The translations under genes and the position numbers were made by a program. A stretch of DNA of 64,000 nucleotides from the NCBI GenBank assembly GCA_944320955.1, contig CALUJL010000015.1:48566-112565 (forward strand), in the 5' to 3' direction. The notes below the pieces were generated by a model, which saw only the letters and a list, made by a program, of their open reading frames with translations, made no database searches and had not been told where the DNA came from. This DNA is from an uncultured Bacteroidaceae bacterium (lineage in GTDB: Bacteria; Bacteroidota; Bacteroidia; Bacteroidales; Bacteroidaceae). Of this stretch, positions 1 through 8,195 are shown in pieces; within the stretch, counting starts at the first letter, position 1, and each line of letters starts with the position of its first letter.

Positions 1-2
1 CC

Positions 3-1463
3 CGGATGCAGCAATACGCAGAGGCCGCCGTGCGCAAGCAGATGCGCACCGTACAACGCAACTTCAACGCCCACTGGGGAAAGGTAAACCCCTGGCAAGA
101 CGAACAGCACCGCGAGATACCCGGATTCATCGAAAACCTGGCCCGCAAGACATCGTACTACAAAAGCCTGCAGGCGCGCTTCCCCGACCGGCCCGACTCG
201 GTGGACTTCTACATGAACCTCCCGCACAAAGTGAAAGTCTTCGACTACGAGAAAGGCAGCGTAGAACTGGAGATGAGCACCATGGACTCCATACGCTACA
301 TGGAACGCTTCATGCACTGCGGCTTCGTGGCCCTCGAACCCGGCAGCGGGCACGTCAAGGCGTGGGTGGGCGACATCAGCTTCACCCATTGGAAATACGA
401 CAAAGTCACTGCCCGCCGCCAGCCCGGATCTACATTTAAACTCTTCGTCTACACCACCGCCATGAACCAAGGCTACTCGCCCTGCGAGACCCGCTTCGAC
501 CAATATGCAGCCTACGAAGCCACCGACGAGCAGGGCAACCCCGTGCTTTGGGCGCCCCACAATGCCGACGGCGTCTACTCCGGCGCCGAGATGTCTCTGA
601 AGACAGCCTTCGCCCGGTCCATCAACACCATAGCCGTATCCCTGGCGCAGGAGGTAGGCATAGCCAACGTGGCCCGCACGGCCCACGCCATGGGCATCCA
701 CACGCCGCTCAATGAGACGCCGGCCTTGGCTTTGGGTGCATCGGACGTCAGCCTGCTGGAGCTGGTCAACGCATATTGCACGGTGGTCAACAACGGACTG
801 ACGCACGACCCGATTCTCGTCACCCGCATCGAAGACCGGGACGGGAACCTCATCTACGAGAAAGAGCCGCGCCAGACGCAAGCCATCCCCTACGAGAGCG
901 CTTTCCTCATGCAGCAGATGCTGCAAGCGGGCATGAACGAACCGCGGGGCACCTCGCAAGCTCTCTGGGGATACGACCTGCACCGCTACGGAACGAACTT
1001 CGGAGGAAAGACCGGCACTACATCGAATCACAGCGATGCCTGGTTCGTGGGCGTCACACGCAATCTGGTGGCCGGAGCCTGGGTAGGCGGAGAATACCGG
1101 AGCATACACTTCCGCACCGGAGCCCTCGGGCAGGGAAGCCGCACGGCGCTGCCCATCTACGGCTACTTCATGGAGCAAGTGCTGCGCGACCCTGCACTTT
1201 CCCGCTACCGGGGCATGTTCGACAAAAATCCCAGCCAGCCCATCGAGCGCGACTACGGCTGCTCTTCGATTTACATCCCCGCCGTTAACGATTCGATTCT
1301 CAACGATTCCACACTCTCCCTGCGCCATCTGCAAGGCGTGGAAAACCTGGAAGACATTCCCCTTATGCCTTCCGGCCTCTCCATGCCGGACGAACCGGCT
1401 GCACCTGCAGAAAACAAAGAGAGCGGACAGCCCGGGCTGTCTGCTCTCCCTCGTGATAATTAA
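3..1463 (+). CDS. Penicillin-binding protein 1A, C-terminal part (cut by window edge)
   Basis: This is the 3' part of a class A penicillin-binding protein; the reading frame is open to the left edge, so the N-terminal membrane anchor and most of the glycosyltransferase domain lie outside. The visible part holds the transpeptidase domain that cross-links peptidoglycan in the periplasm. The active-site serine motif STFK is near visible residue 142, SIN (SxN motif) near 207 and KTGT near 335, all in the right order and spacing. The tail is rich in Pro, Ala and Glu. A GC-rich hairpin at 1419-1448 (GAGAGC...GCTCTC) lies inside the last codons and may help end transcription, although no clear T-run follows. 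The gene converges with the GH97 gene. Confidence 0.92.
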   Translation, partial: RMQQYAEAAVRKQMRTVQRNFNAHWGKVNPWQDEQHREIPGFIENLARKTSYYKSLQARFPDRPDSVDFYMNLPHKVKVFDYEKGSVELEMSTMDSIRYMERFMHCGFVALEPGSGHVKAWVGDISFTHWKYDKVTARRQPGSTFKLFVYTTAMNQGYSPCETRFDQYAAYEATDEQGNPVLWAPHNADGVYSGAEMSLKTAFARSINTIAVSLAQEVGIANVARTAHAMGIHTPLNETPALALGASDVSLLELVNAYCTVVNNGLTHDPILVTRIEDRDGNLIYEKEPRQTQAIPYESAFLMQQMLQAGMNEPRGTSQALWGYDLHRYGTNFGGKTGTTSNHSDAWFVGVTRNLVAGAWVGGEYRSIHFRTGALGQGSRTALPIYGYFMEQVLRDPALSRYRGMFDKNPSQPIERDYGCSSIYIPAVNDSILNDSTLSLRHLQGVENLEDIPLMPSGLSMPDEPAAPAENKESGQPGLSALPRDN

Positions 1464-1500
1464 AATTTCCTGATGTCCGGTCCGTCAAAAGCCGCGGCAA

Positions 1501-3423
1501 TCAGAGGGAAACGACCATCACAAAACCGCCGCGGGGCAAGGTCTTCATCGCCAGCCGCTCCCCGGCATTGCCCATAAGGCGCGCATCTTTCACGCGGAAA
1601 CTCTGCCCGTCTTCCCCGTCCTCGAAGACCCGGACCGAAGCCGGGCTTTTGGAAAGAGCCAAACGCTGCAGCGAGAAAGCCAGCGTGGCCGGCTCGTCCG
1701 TCCCGTTGATGCCGGCTATGTACCAGGTCGTGCCCTTCCGGCGAGCCAGAACGACAGATTCTCCGGGATTTCCCGCCAGCAGCCGCGTCTCGTCCCAGGC
1801 CGTAGGAAGCTCCGAGAGGAGGCGCTTCACCTCATCGGGCAAGCCGCGATAAACCGAAGGACGGTCGGGCATGTGCAAAACTCCCGACTCGAACAATACG
1901 GGCAGCGCCAGTTCGTGGGCATAGGTAGTGATGTGAGGATGCTGGGAGTTGGAGAAAGTTCCGGGCGTATAGTCCATGGAGCCAATCACGTTGCGCGTAA
2001 AAGGCAACGTAGCGTTGTGCCGGGCGGCACGGTCCGTCAGCACATTGTTGTTGTTGTACCACTCCGCACCGTACACAGCCTCGTATGTCACAAGATTCGG
2101 ATACGTGCGCTGCCAGCCTTTGGGGATGGTTCCGCCGTGGAAGTTTACTAAAATACGGTGGCGCGCAGCAGCTTCCAGCAAATCGATATAGTAATTCGTC
2201 ACCCAGAGGCTGTCGTCCGGGAAAAAGTCTATCTTCACTCCCCTGACGCCCTCGCGCTCCAACCAGGAGAACTCCTTCTCCCGGTCGTCCGGGGCATTCA
2301 GCCGGTACAAAGGCGTAACACTCTCCGCAACCCAGGCTGTGCTGGAATTATACCACAGCAGGACTTCCACCTCTTTCCTGCGGGCATAGTCGAAGACATC
2401 GTCTATCGTTCCGCCGTTACCCATGGAGTCCCATTCCCAATCGACCAGCGTATAGGGCCATTTCATCTCGGCCGCCAGGTCAATGTAGTCCGTCAGCAGC
2501 TTATAGTCGCGGGTCCCGTGGTTGTAAGCCCAATAGATCCACGAAGCCGAACCGGGACGGATCCAGTCCGTATCCTCCAGCCGGGAAGGCTCTGCCACGT
2601 CGGTTACCAGGGTAGACTCTACCACATCGGCCAGCGAGCCCACGATGGCCACCCGCCAAGGTGAAGTCCACGTGCCCTCTGCCGGTACGGCACGGTCTAT
2701 CAAGGCTACCTCATACTGCGTATGTCCCTTCATATTTTCCAGATAAGCGCCGCAGTTTCCCCGGCCTACGCCCGACTCCGTGAGCAATACGAATAGAGAA
2801 TCTGCCGGTTCCATCAGGGCCGGATAGCCCCAGGCACCCGTCTTTGTCCCGTCGCTGTAGAGGTCGTAGAAACCTTCGCTGCCCATCACGTGCGTCTGCA
2901 GCCATCTCCTCCGGCCGTCCGCCAGGTCGTACGACGTGTTTTCCCGCACCACCTGCTCGCCGGCCTCTGACTCCAGGACATAGCGGAACGCCACTCCGTC
3001 GTCATACACCCGCAGGATGATGTCCAACACACGCCCCCCGGCATTTGCCAGGCTGTAAGTCCGTTCGTTCCCCCGGTTGACACAGTGGAGGCGCTTGCCC
3101 ACCTTCATCCGGTAATCCTCGGTGAATTCCTTCGGCGCCGATGCCGCACGGAGCGTTACTCCCTCCGTCCAGGCATCCCGGTCCGTGGTCAGTCCCAGAC
3201 TGATGCGGCGGAACACCTCCTTCTCCCCGCACTTCAGGGAAAGAGCGAAGCCTTCCGCCCCGCCCTGCGGCTCATGGAGTGTCACCGAGAGTTGCCCGTC
3301 GGGCGAGAGAGTAACCCCCTCCTTCTCCGGGAGGGCAAGCGCAGGAGCGACAAATGCCCCCGCCAGGCACACTATTCCGGCTATGCGCCGACACCAGTGC
3401 TCTGCTGTTTCATTTCGTTTCAT
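1501..3423 (-). CDS. GH97 glycoside hydrolase, retaining alpha-galactosidase type
   Basis: Secreted enzyme of about 640 residues, the usual GH97 length, with an N-terminal signal sequence ending near ALALP. The three-part GH97 plan is visible: an N-terminal beta-sandwich, a central (beta/alpha)8 barrel with WIYWAYNHGTRDY and TLVDWEWD, and a C-terminal beta domain. The motif GVKIDFF carries an Asp at the position of the nucleophile of retaining GH97 enzymes such as BtGal97a, and a Glu in YGAEW lies 55 residues later, the spacing I recall for its acid/base. Inverting SusB-type enzymes lack this Asp, so alpha-galactosidase activity is more likely than alpha-glucosidase. An ATG at 3432 is also possible; I chose 3423 because it begins a compact signal peptide. 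No SusC/SusD pair is nearby. Confidence 0.88.
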   Translation of the reverse strand: MKRNETAEHWCRRIAGIVCLAGAFVAPALALPEKEGVTLSPDGQLSVTLHEPQGGAEGFALSLKCGEKEVFRRISLGLTTDRDAWTEGVTLRAASAPKEFTEDYRMKVGKRLHCVNRGNERTYSLANAGGRVLDIILRVYDDGVAFRYVLESEAGEQVVRENTSYDLADGRRRWLQTHVMGSEGFYDLYSDGTKTGAWGYPALMEPADSLFVLLTESGVGRGNCGAYLENMKGHTQYEVALIDRAVPAEGTWTSPWRVAIVGSLADVVESTLVTDVAEPSRLEDTDWIRPGSASWIYWAYNHGTRDYKLLTDYIDLAAEMKWPYTLVDWEWDSMGNGGTIDDVFDYARRKEVEVLLWYNSSTAWVAESVTPLYRLNAPDDREKEFSWLEREGVRGVKIDFFPDDSLWVTNYYIDLLEAAARHRILVNFHGGTIPKGWQRTYPNLVTYEAVYGAEWYNNNNVLTDRAARHNATLPFTRNVIGSMDYTPGTFSNSQHPHITTYAHELALPVLFESGVLHMPDRPSVYRGLPDEVKRLLSELPTAWDETRLLAGNPGESVVLARRKGTTWYIAGINGTDEPATLAFSLQRLALSKSPASVRVFEDGEDGQSFRVKDARLMGNAGERLAMKTLPRGGFVMVVSL

Positions 3424-3490
3424 ACTATACATTCTTTATAATAACATTGATTTTTCATCGCATTTACTTATCCCAAAAAAATCTTCACTG

Positions 3491-3527
3491 CCGGATCCGC
3501 ACAAATGCCCTGCACCGGATCCGCACA
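3491..3527. promoter_or_regulatory. Direct repeat of a palindromic 13-mer upstream of GH97 (possible operator)
   Basis: CCGGATCCGCACA occurs at 3491-3503 and again, exactly, at 3515-3527, a spacing of 24 bases. Each copy contains the 8-base palindrome CGGATCCG. The pair lies 68-104 bases upstream of the chosen GH97 start. This is a plausible operator, but no regulator is next to it and I found no convincing -7 box. Confidence 0.35.
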
Positions 3528-3556
3528 TATCCTTAATCACCCGCCAAGATTCATCA

Positions 3557-3610
3557 CAAGAAAAAAGAAAATTTCCGCAACTCGGACCTTGCTGCCAAGC
3601 TGCGGAAATT
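3557..3610 (-). terminator. Rho-independent terminator of the NifU-like/GGGtGRT operon
   Basis: The perfect 10-base arms AATTTCCGCA (3570-3579) and TGCGGAAATT (3601-3610) form a stem. On the minus strand it is followed by a T-rich tract (3569 down to about 3557). A second small hairpin, CGGGTC/GACCCG at 3624-3646, lies between it and the stop codon. Confidence 0.75.
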
Positions 3611-3660
3611 ATTCTTCACTATGCGGGTCTTCAGGAAACCGACCCGTCAGAGACTGGTCT

Positions 3661-4671
3661 TTACTTGCTCAAAGCCGTTGCCACGTCTACTGCGCAAGCC
3701 ACCGTGCAGCCCACCATCGGGTTGTTGCCGATGCCGAGGAATCCCATCATCTCCACGTGAGCCGGAACAGACGAAGAGCCGGCAAACTGAGCGTCGCTGT
3801 GCATGCGGCCCATCGTGTCGGTCATTCCGTACGAAGCGGGGCCGGCGGCCATGTTGTCCGGGTGCAGCGTGCGGCCCGTGCCACCGCCGGAAGCCACGGA
3901 GAAGTAGGGCTTACCGGCAAGGATGCGCTCCTTCTTGTACGTACCGGCAACGGGGTGCTGGAAACGGGTGGGGTTCGTGGAGTTGCCCGTAATGGAAACG
4001 TCTACGCCCTCTTTCCACATGATGGCCACGCCTTCGCGCACGTCGTCGGCACCGTAGCATTTTACTTTCGCGCGGGGACCGTCGGAATAAGGAATCTCGC
4101 GCACGACTTTCAATTCGCCCGTGTAATAGTCGAATTGGGTCTGCACATACGTAAATCCGTTGATGCGGGAAATGATCTGCGCGGCGTCCTTGCCCAGACC
4201 GTTGAGGATGCAGCGGAGCGGCTCCTTGCGCACCTTGTCGGCCTTGGCGGCAATCTTGATGGCGCCCTCGGCAGCGGCAAACGACTCATGGCCGGCCAGG
4301 AAAGCGAAGCACTTCGTCTCCTCGCGCAGCAGCATAGCGGCCAGGTTGCCGTGGCCCAGACCTACCTTGCGGTCGTCGGCCACAGAGCCGGGGATGCAGA
4401 AAGACTGCAGGCCGATACCGATGGCCTCGGCAGCCTCCGATGCGTTCTTGCAGCCTTTCTTCAGCGCAATGGCGCAACCTACCACGTAGGCCCACTTTGC
4501 ATTCTCGAAGCAGATGGGCTGCGTCTCTTCACACGTCTTGTAAGGATCCAGACCATATTCGTCGCAAATCTTGTTGGCCTCTTCGATGTCCTTGATGCCA
4601 TATTCGTTCAGCGCGGCAAGAATCTGCTTGATGCGGCGGTCCTGGCTTTCGAATTTCACTTCTCTAATCAT
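3661..4671 (-). CDS. GGGtGRT family protein
   Basis: Conserved protein of 336 residues with the naming motif GGGTGRT near residue 266. It lies directly downstream of a NifU/IscU-like scaffold gene with a 20-base gap, the arrangement I know for this family in anaerobes. Several Cys residues (CDEYG, KTCEETQPICFENAKW, GCTVACAVD) and Gly-rich segments are visible, but I see no known catalytic motif. The exact activity is not established. The neighbour points to iron-sulfur cluster metabolism, which is inference from context. Transcription should start at the promoter before the NifU-like gene and stop at the hairpin near 3570-3610. Confidence 0.85.
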   Translation of the reverse strand: MIREVKFESQDRRIKQILAALNEYGIKDIEEANKICDEYGLDPYKTCEETQPICFENAKWAYVVGCAIALKKGCKNASEAAEAIGIGLQSFCIPGSVADDRKVGLGHGNLAAMLLREETKCFAFLAGHESFAAAEGAIKIAAKADKVRKEPLRCILNGLGKDAAQIISRINGFTYVQTQFDYYTGELKVVREIPYSDGPRAKVKCYGADDVREGVAIMWKEGVDVSITGNSTNPTRFQHPVAGTYKKERILAGKPYFSVASGGGTGRTLHPDNMAAGPASYGMTDTMGRMHSDAQFAGSSSVPAHVEMMGFLGIGNNPMVGCTVACAVDVATALSK

Positions 4672-4691
4672 GATGTTCTTCCTCCTTATTT

Positions 4692-5393
4692 CTATTCGTG
4701 ACGTGGATCAATATGTTTAACAGCGCCCTGCTCGGCGGTAAAGCGGCCGTATGTGCCCGTTACCTTCTTCAGAGCCTCGTTGGCGTCCGTGCCTTTCTTC
4801 ACTTCTTCCATAAACTTGCCCAGGTTGACGAACTCGTAACCGCAGATTTCGTCGTTCTTGTCCAGGGCAATCGTCTTGATGTATCCTTCGGCCATCTCCA
4901 GGTAGCGGGAGCCTTTGGCAAGAGTTCCGTAGAGCGTGCCTACCTGGCTGCGCAGGCCCTTGCCGAGGTCTTCCAGACCGGCGCCGATCATCAGGCCACC
5001 TTCGGAGAAGGCCGACTGCGTGCGGCCGTACACAATCTGCAAGAACAGCTCGCGCATGGCCGTATTGATGGCATCGCACACCAAGTCGGTGTTCAGCGCT
5101 TCCAGAATGGTCTTGCCCGGGAGAATCTCGCTGGCCATGGCAGCCGAGTGAGTCATGCCGGAGCAGCCGAGAGTCTCTACGAGAGCTTCCTGGATGACGC
5201 CTTCTTTCACGTTCAGCGTCAGCTTGCAGGCACCCTGCTGCGGGGCGCACCAGCCCACGCCGTGCGTCAGTCCGGAGATGTCCTTGATTTCTTTAGCTTT
5301 TACCCACTTGCCCTCTTCGGGAATGGGGGCAGGACCATGGTTCGGTCCTTTCTTAACCACACACATGTGTTCCACTTCTTGTGAATAAGTCAT
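4692..5393 (-). CDS. Iron-sulfur cluster assembly scaffold-like protein (NifU N-terminal family)
   Basis: Protein of 233 residues related to IscU/NifU-N scaffolds, on which iron-sulfur clusters are built before transfer to target proteins in the cytoplasm. Visible Cys positions include WCAPQQGAC and LGCSGMTHS. The first differs from the classical IscU spacing, as in the longer NifU-like proteins that pair with GGGtGRT genes. The C-terminal part (after about residue 130) is an extension not found in short IscU proteins. It is the first gene of a two-gene operon with a promoter at 5469-5500. Confidence 0.8.
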   Translation of the reverse strand: MTYSQEVEHMCVVKKGPNHGPAPIPEEGKWVKAKEIKDISGLTHGVGWCAPQQGACKLTLNVKEGVIQEALVETLGCSGMTHSAAMASEILPGKTILEALNTDLVCDAINTAMRELFLQIVYGRTQSAFSEGGLMIGAGLEDLGKGLRSQVGTLYGTLAKGSRYLEMAEGYIKTIALDKNDEICGYEFVNLGKFMEEVKKGTDANEALKKVTGTYGRFTAEQGAVKHIDPRHE

Positions 5394-5468
5394 AACTTTT
5401 GGATTTATGAGTTAGGTGAAAAATGTATTCCTCGAGTGCTATTCGCCAGTGTCGATATGAAAACTGCG

Positions 5469-5500
5469 CAAAGATAGTTTTTTCCCGCCGATAGCGCAAG
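5469..5500 (-). promoter_or_regulatory. Promoter of the NifU-like/GGGtGRT operon
   Basis: CAAAGATA at 5469-5476 is the reverse complement of the -7 box TAnnTTTG. CAAG at 5497-5500 gives a -33 box after 20 bases. Predicted leader of about 70 bases. Confidence 0.7.
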
Positions 5501-5528
5501 CGCTCACCCAAAAAATACGCAGCCCGGT

Positions 5529-5621
5529 CGGAAAAAAGCGCTGCATCTTTTTCCGGAAAGCGCCGCATGTATTTGGAAAAAGCGGCAGCACTTTTCCGCG
5601 CTTGCCCTGCATCTTTTTTCT
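5529..5621. repeat. Palindromic-unit cluster a
   Basis: About four degenerate units of about 22 bases (A-run, GCGCTGC-like core, T-run) in the divergent spacer between the NifU-like and gldFG genes. One unit reads AAAAAGCGGCAGCACTTTT. The last T-run merges with the gldFG promoter region. See the repeat-family finding. Confidence 0.75.
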
Positions 5622-5640
5622 TTATCCCGGGCAAAAGAAT

Positions 5641-5648
5641 TACCTTTG
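5641..5648 (+). promoter_or_regulatory. -7 box of the gldFG gene
   Basis: TACCTTTG fits TAnnTTTG exactly; a T-rich stretch about 20 bases upstream (5614-5623) may serve as -33 region. The box ends only 9 bases before the ATG, so the transcript should be almost leaderless. The TTG inside the box is therefore not the start codon. Confidence 0.6.
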
Positions 5649-5657
5649 CCTCCGGAT

Positions 5658-8120
5658 ATGAAATCAGACGGACACGCGCTCGCACGAAAGGAACTGGCCG
5701 CCCACTTCTCCGCCTCGGGCGGATGGGCCATCCTGCTGCTGTGGATAGCGGGCAACAGCTGTATGCTCTGGATCTTCGGCGGCGACTACAATCTGCTGGA
5801 CAGCGGCAGTGCCTCGCTCCGCCCCTTCTTCCGGCTCGCGCCCCTGCTGCTCATGCTGCTCGTGCCGGCCGTCACGATGCGCGCCTATGCCGAGGAGCGG
5901 AGAAGCGGCACGCTCGAACTGCTGCAGACCCACCCTTTGCCGCCCGGGCGCATCCTGGCGGAGAAGTTCCGGGCCGCCTGCCTCTTCTGCGGGACGCGGC
6001 TTTCGGTAGGCCTCTACTTATTATTATATAGCCTGCTCCAGCTCTTCCTGCTCCTGCTGGTCTCTCCCCGGGGAGTCGACGTGGGGGAAACCGCAGGGGG
6101 GTACGCAGGACTGTTCCTGCTGTGCCTCGCCTTCTCGTCCATCGGGCTGTTTGCCTCGGCCTGCACGCGCTCCTCCGCCACGGCCTACTTGCTGGGGCTG
6201 GCGCTCTGCTTTGCCGCTTTCTACGGATGCGAGCTCGTGGCATCACTCTTCTCCTCGGGGGCACTCCACGCGCGCTGGGAGTCGGTGGGGATGCTGGCCC
6301 GCTACGAGCCGATGACGCGGGGCATGGTGACGTCCGACGCCTGCGTCTATTTCCTCTCCGCCACAGCCCTGTTCCTGCTCCTCACCCTGCTCCGCACTGC
6401 CCGCCCGGACAGAAAAGCGAAAGTGCGGATGGGCGCGGCAGTGGCGGGGCTGGTAGTGCTCAACCTGCTCACCACGCACTTCACCCTCCGCCTCGACCTG
6501 ACCGCCGACCGCCGCCACACGCTCTCCCCCACGGCGCGCACCCAGCTGGAGTCGCTGCAAGGGCCGGTGGGCGTGACGCTCTATCTGGACGGAGACCTCA
6601 ACCCGCAATTCTACTCCCTGCGCAGCGCCGTCATCGACCTGCTCACCGAAATGGCCAACTATGCGCCGGAGGGCATCGGCCTGACGCTCCGCAACCCCAA
6701 CCTCGAAGCCACCGATCCGCAGGCGCGCGCCGCGCTTCTTGCCGGTCTGGAACGCCGGGGCATCAAGCCGCTCTCCGTCAACGAACGAAACCGCCAGAGC
6801 GGGCAGACCGTGGAGCAAATCATTTTCCCCTGGGCAGAAGTCATCTACGGAGGAGACACAGTGGCCGTGCCGCTCCTGCGGAACAATGTGCTGCAGAGCG
6901 CCACCGAAGTCCTCCACCGCTCGGCCGCCGAGTTGGAATACGGCTTCTCCGACGCGCTGCGCATCCTCTCCATCCGGCAGCCGGAGCGCATAGCCTTCAT
7001 CGAAGGCCACGGCGAAATGACCGAGCCCGCCCTCTACCAGGCCTACAACGCGCTGAGCCGCTATTACCAGGTGGAGCGCGGCCCGATAGCCGGCAGTGCG
7101 GACAACCTGGCTCCCTACAAGGCCCTGGTGATAGCCGGGCCGCAGACGCCTTTCTCCGAAGCGGAGAAATTCATCCTCGACCAATACCTCATGCAGGGCG
7201 GGAGCATCCTCCTGCTGACCGGCGGGGCCACCTTCCGCACCGATCAGTTTGAGGCCACCGGCAGTTCTCCCACCGCCAAGCGCGACCTCAACCTCGACGA
7301 CTGGCTCTTCCGCTACGGCCTGCGCATCGAGCCGGCCCTGCTCCAGGACCTCCAGTGCACCCCCATCCGGCTTACCTCCACCACGGACCACTCCACCACG
7401 ACTCTCCCCTGGTACTTCTCGCCGCTGCTCCTGCCCTCCGCACACCCCATTACGGCACGGATGGCCCCACTGAAGTCGGAATTCGTGAGCCCCGTCACCC
7501 TGCTGCCCGCAGACAGCGGCGTGAAGCAGTCCGTACTGCTCACCACCTCGGCCGAGAGCCACACGCTGCAAGTGCCCTCCGAAGTCTCGCTCCGCTATGT
7601 GGAAATGCCGGCCACGGCCCGATACTTCGACGAAGGGGCACAGCCGGCAGCCGTACTGGTGGAAGGCCGTCTCCCCTCCGTCTGGCAGCACCGTCCGCTC
7701 CCGCCGGGTGCCGGAGAAAGACGGGAAGGGCGCCTCGACCGCACACTTCCCACCACTACATCGCGCCTCATCGTGGCAGCCTCCGAGAGCCTCATCCGGG
7801 GCGAATGGGAAGGCAGCGGACAAAACGTGCGCCCGCTCCCCCTGGGGTACGAGCCGGCAAGCAAGACCACACTAGGCAACGAAGACTTCCTCGTCCAATG
7901 CCTGACTTACCTCACCCGCCAGGACCAGTGGCTCACCCTGCGCAGCCGGACGCTCACCCTGCGCCCCATCGATCCCGTGGCACGCGCCGGGGAACGACGC
8001 TTCCGGCAGGCACTCTCGCTCCTGCTGCCCCTCTCGCTCCTGCTGATCCACTGGGCCGCGTTCCGCCTGCTGCGTCGCCGTGCCGTGCGCCGGCTTGGTG
8101 AAAAAGTATCAACGCTTTGA
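5658..8120 (+). CDS. GldF-GldG fusion, ABC transporter permease and auxiliary protein
   Basis: A single chain of 820 residues combines what are often two proteins. Residues 1 to about 240 form an ABC-2 type permease with about six membrane segments (GldF-like: ARKELAAHF, YAEERRSGTLELL). From about 250 to the end is GldG-like: a membrane segment followed by LRLDLTADRRHTLSPTA, a large periplasmic domain, and a final membrane segment near residue 790. GldF and GldG work with the ATPase GldA in flavobacterial gliding and secretion; gut Bacteroidales keep them without gliding, so the role here is unknown. No GldA gene is adjacent. I chose the ATG at 5658 because a TTG four codons earlier lies inside the promoter box. 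Confidence 0.85.
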   Translation: MKSDGHALARKELAAHFSASGGWAILLLWIAGNSCMLWIFGGDYNLLDSGSASLRPFFRLAPLLLMLLVPAVTMRAYAEERRSGTLELLQTHPLPPGRILAEKFRAACLFCGTRLSVGLYLLLYSLLQLFLLLLVSPRGVDVGETAGGYAGLFLLCLAFSSIGLFASACTRSSATAYLLGLALCFAAFYGCELVASLFSSGALHARWESVGMLARYEPMTRGMVTSDACVYFLSATALFLLLTLLRTARPDRKAKVRMGAAVAGLVVLNLLTTHFTLRLDLTADRRHTLSPTARTQLESLQGPVGVTLYLDGDLNPQFYSLRSAVIDLLTEMANYAPEGIGLTLRNPNLEATDPQARAALLAGLERRGIKPLSVNERNRQSGQTVEQIIFPWAEVIYGGDTVAVPLLRNNVLQSATEVLHRSAAELEYGFSDALRILSIRQPERIAFIEGHGEMTEPALYQAYNALSRYYQVERGPIAGSADNLAPYKALVIAGPQTPFSEAEKFILDQYLMQGGSILLLTGGATFRTDQFEATGSSPTAKRDLNLDDWLFRYGLRIEPALLQDLQCTPIRLTSTTDHSTTTLPWYFSPLLLPSAHPITARMAPLKSEFVSPVTLLPADSGVKQSVLLTTSAESHTLQVPSEVSLRYVEMPATARYFDEGAQPAAVLVEGRLPSVWQHRPLPPGAGERREGRLDRTLPTTTSRLIVAASESLIRGEWEGSGQNVRPLPLGYEPASKTTLGNEDFLVQCLTYLTRQDQWLTLRSRTLTLRPIDPVARAGERRFRQALSLLLPLSLLLIHWAAFRLLRRRAVRRLGEKVSTL

Positions 8121-8146
8121 CAAAACGGAAATTCTCCCTATCTTTG
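8116..8146 (+). promoter_or_regulatory. Promoter of uvrB
   Basis: TTTG at 8116-8119 and TATCTTTG at 8139-8146 are separated by 19 bases, a full match to the Bacteroidetes consensus. The -33 box overlaps the last codons of gldFG. Leader of about 40 bases. Confidence 0.8.
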
Positions 8147-8195
8147 CACTTTCATCTGCTTTCCCATCCAAGAAAGATACAGAACCTTAAAACAC

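Noticed and set aside
5646..5648. TTG start codon for the gldFG gene
   Set aside because: It is part of the TACCTTTG promoter box; the ATG at 5658 is the likely start.
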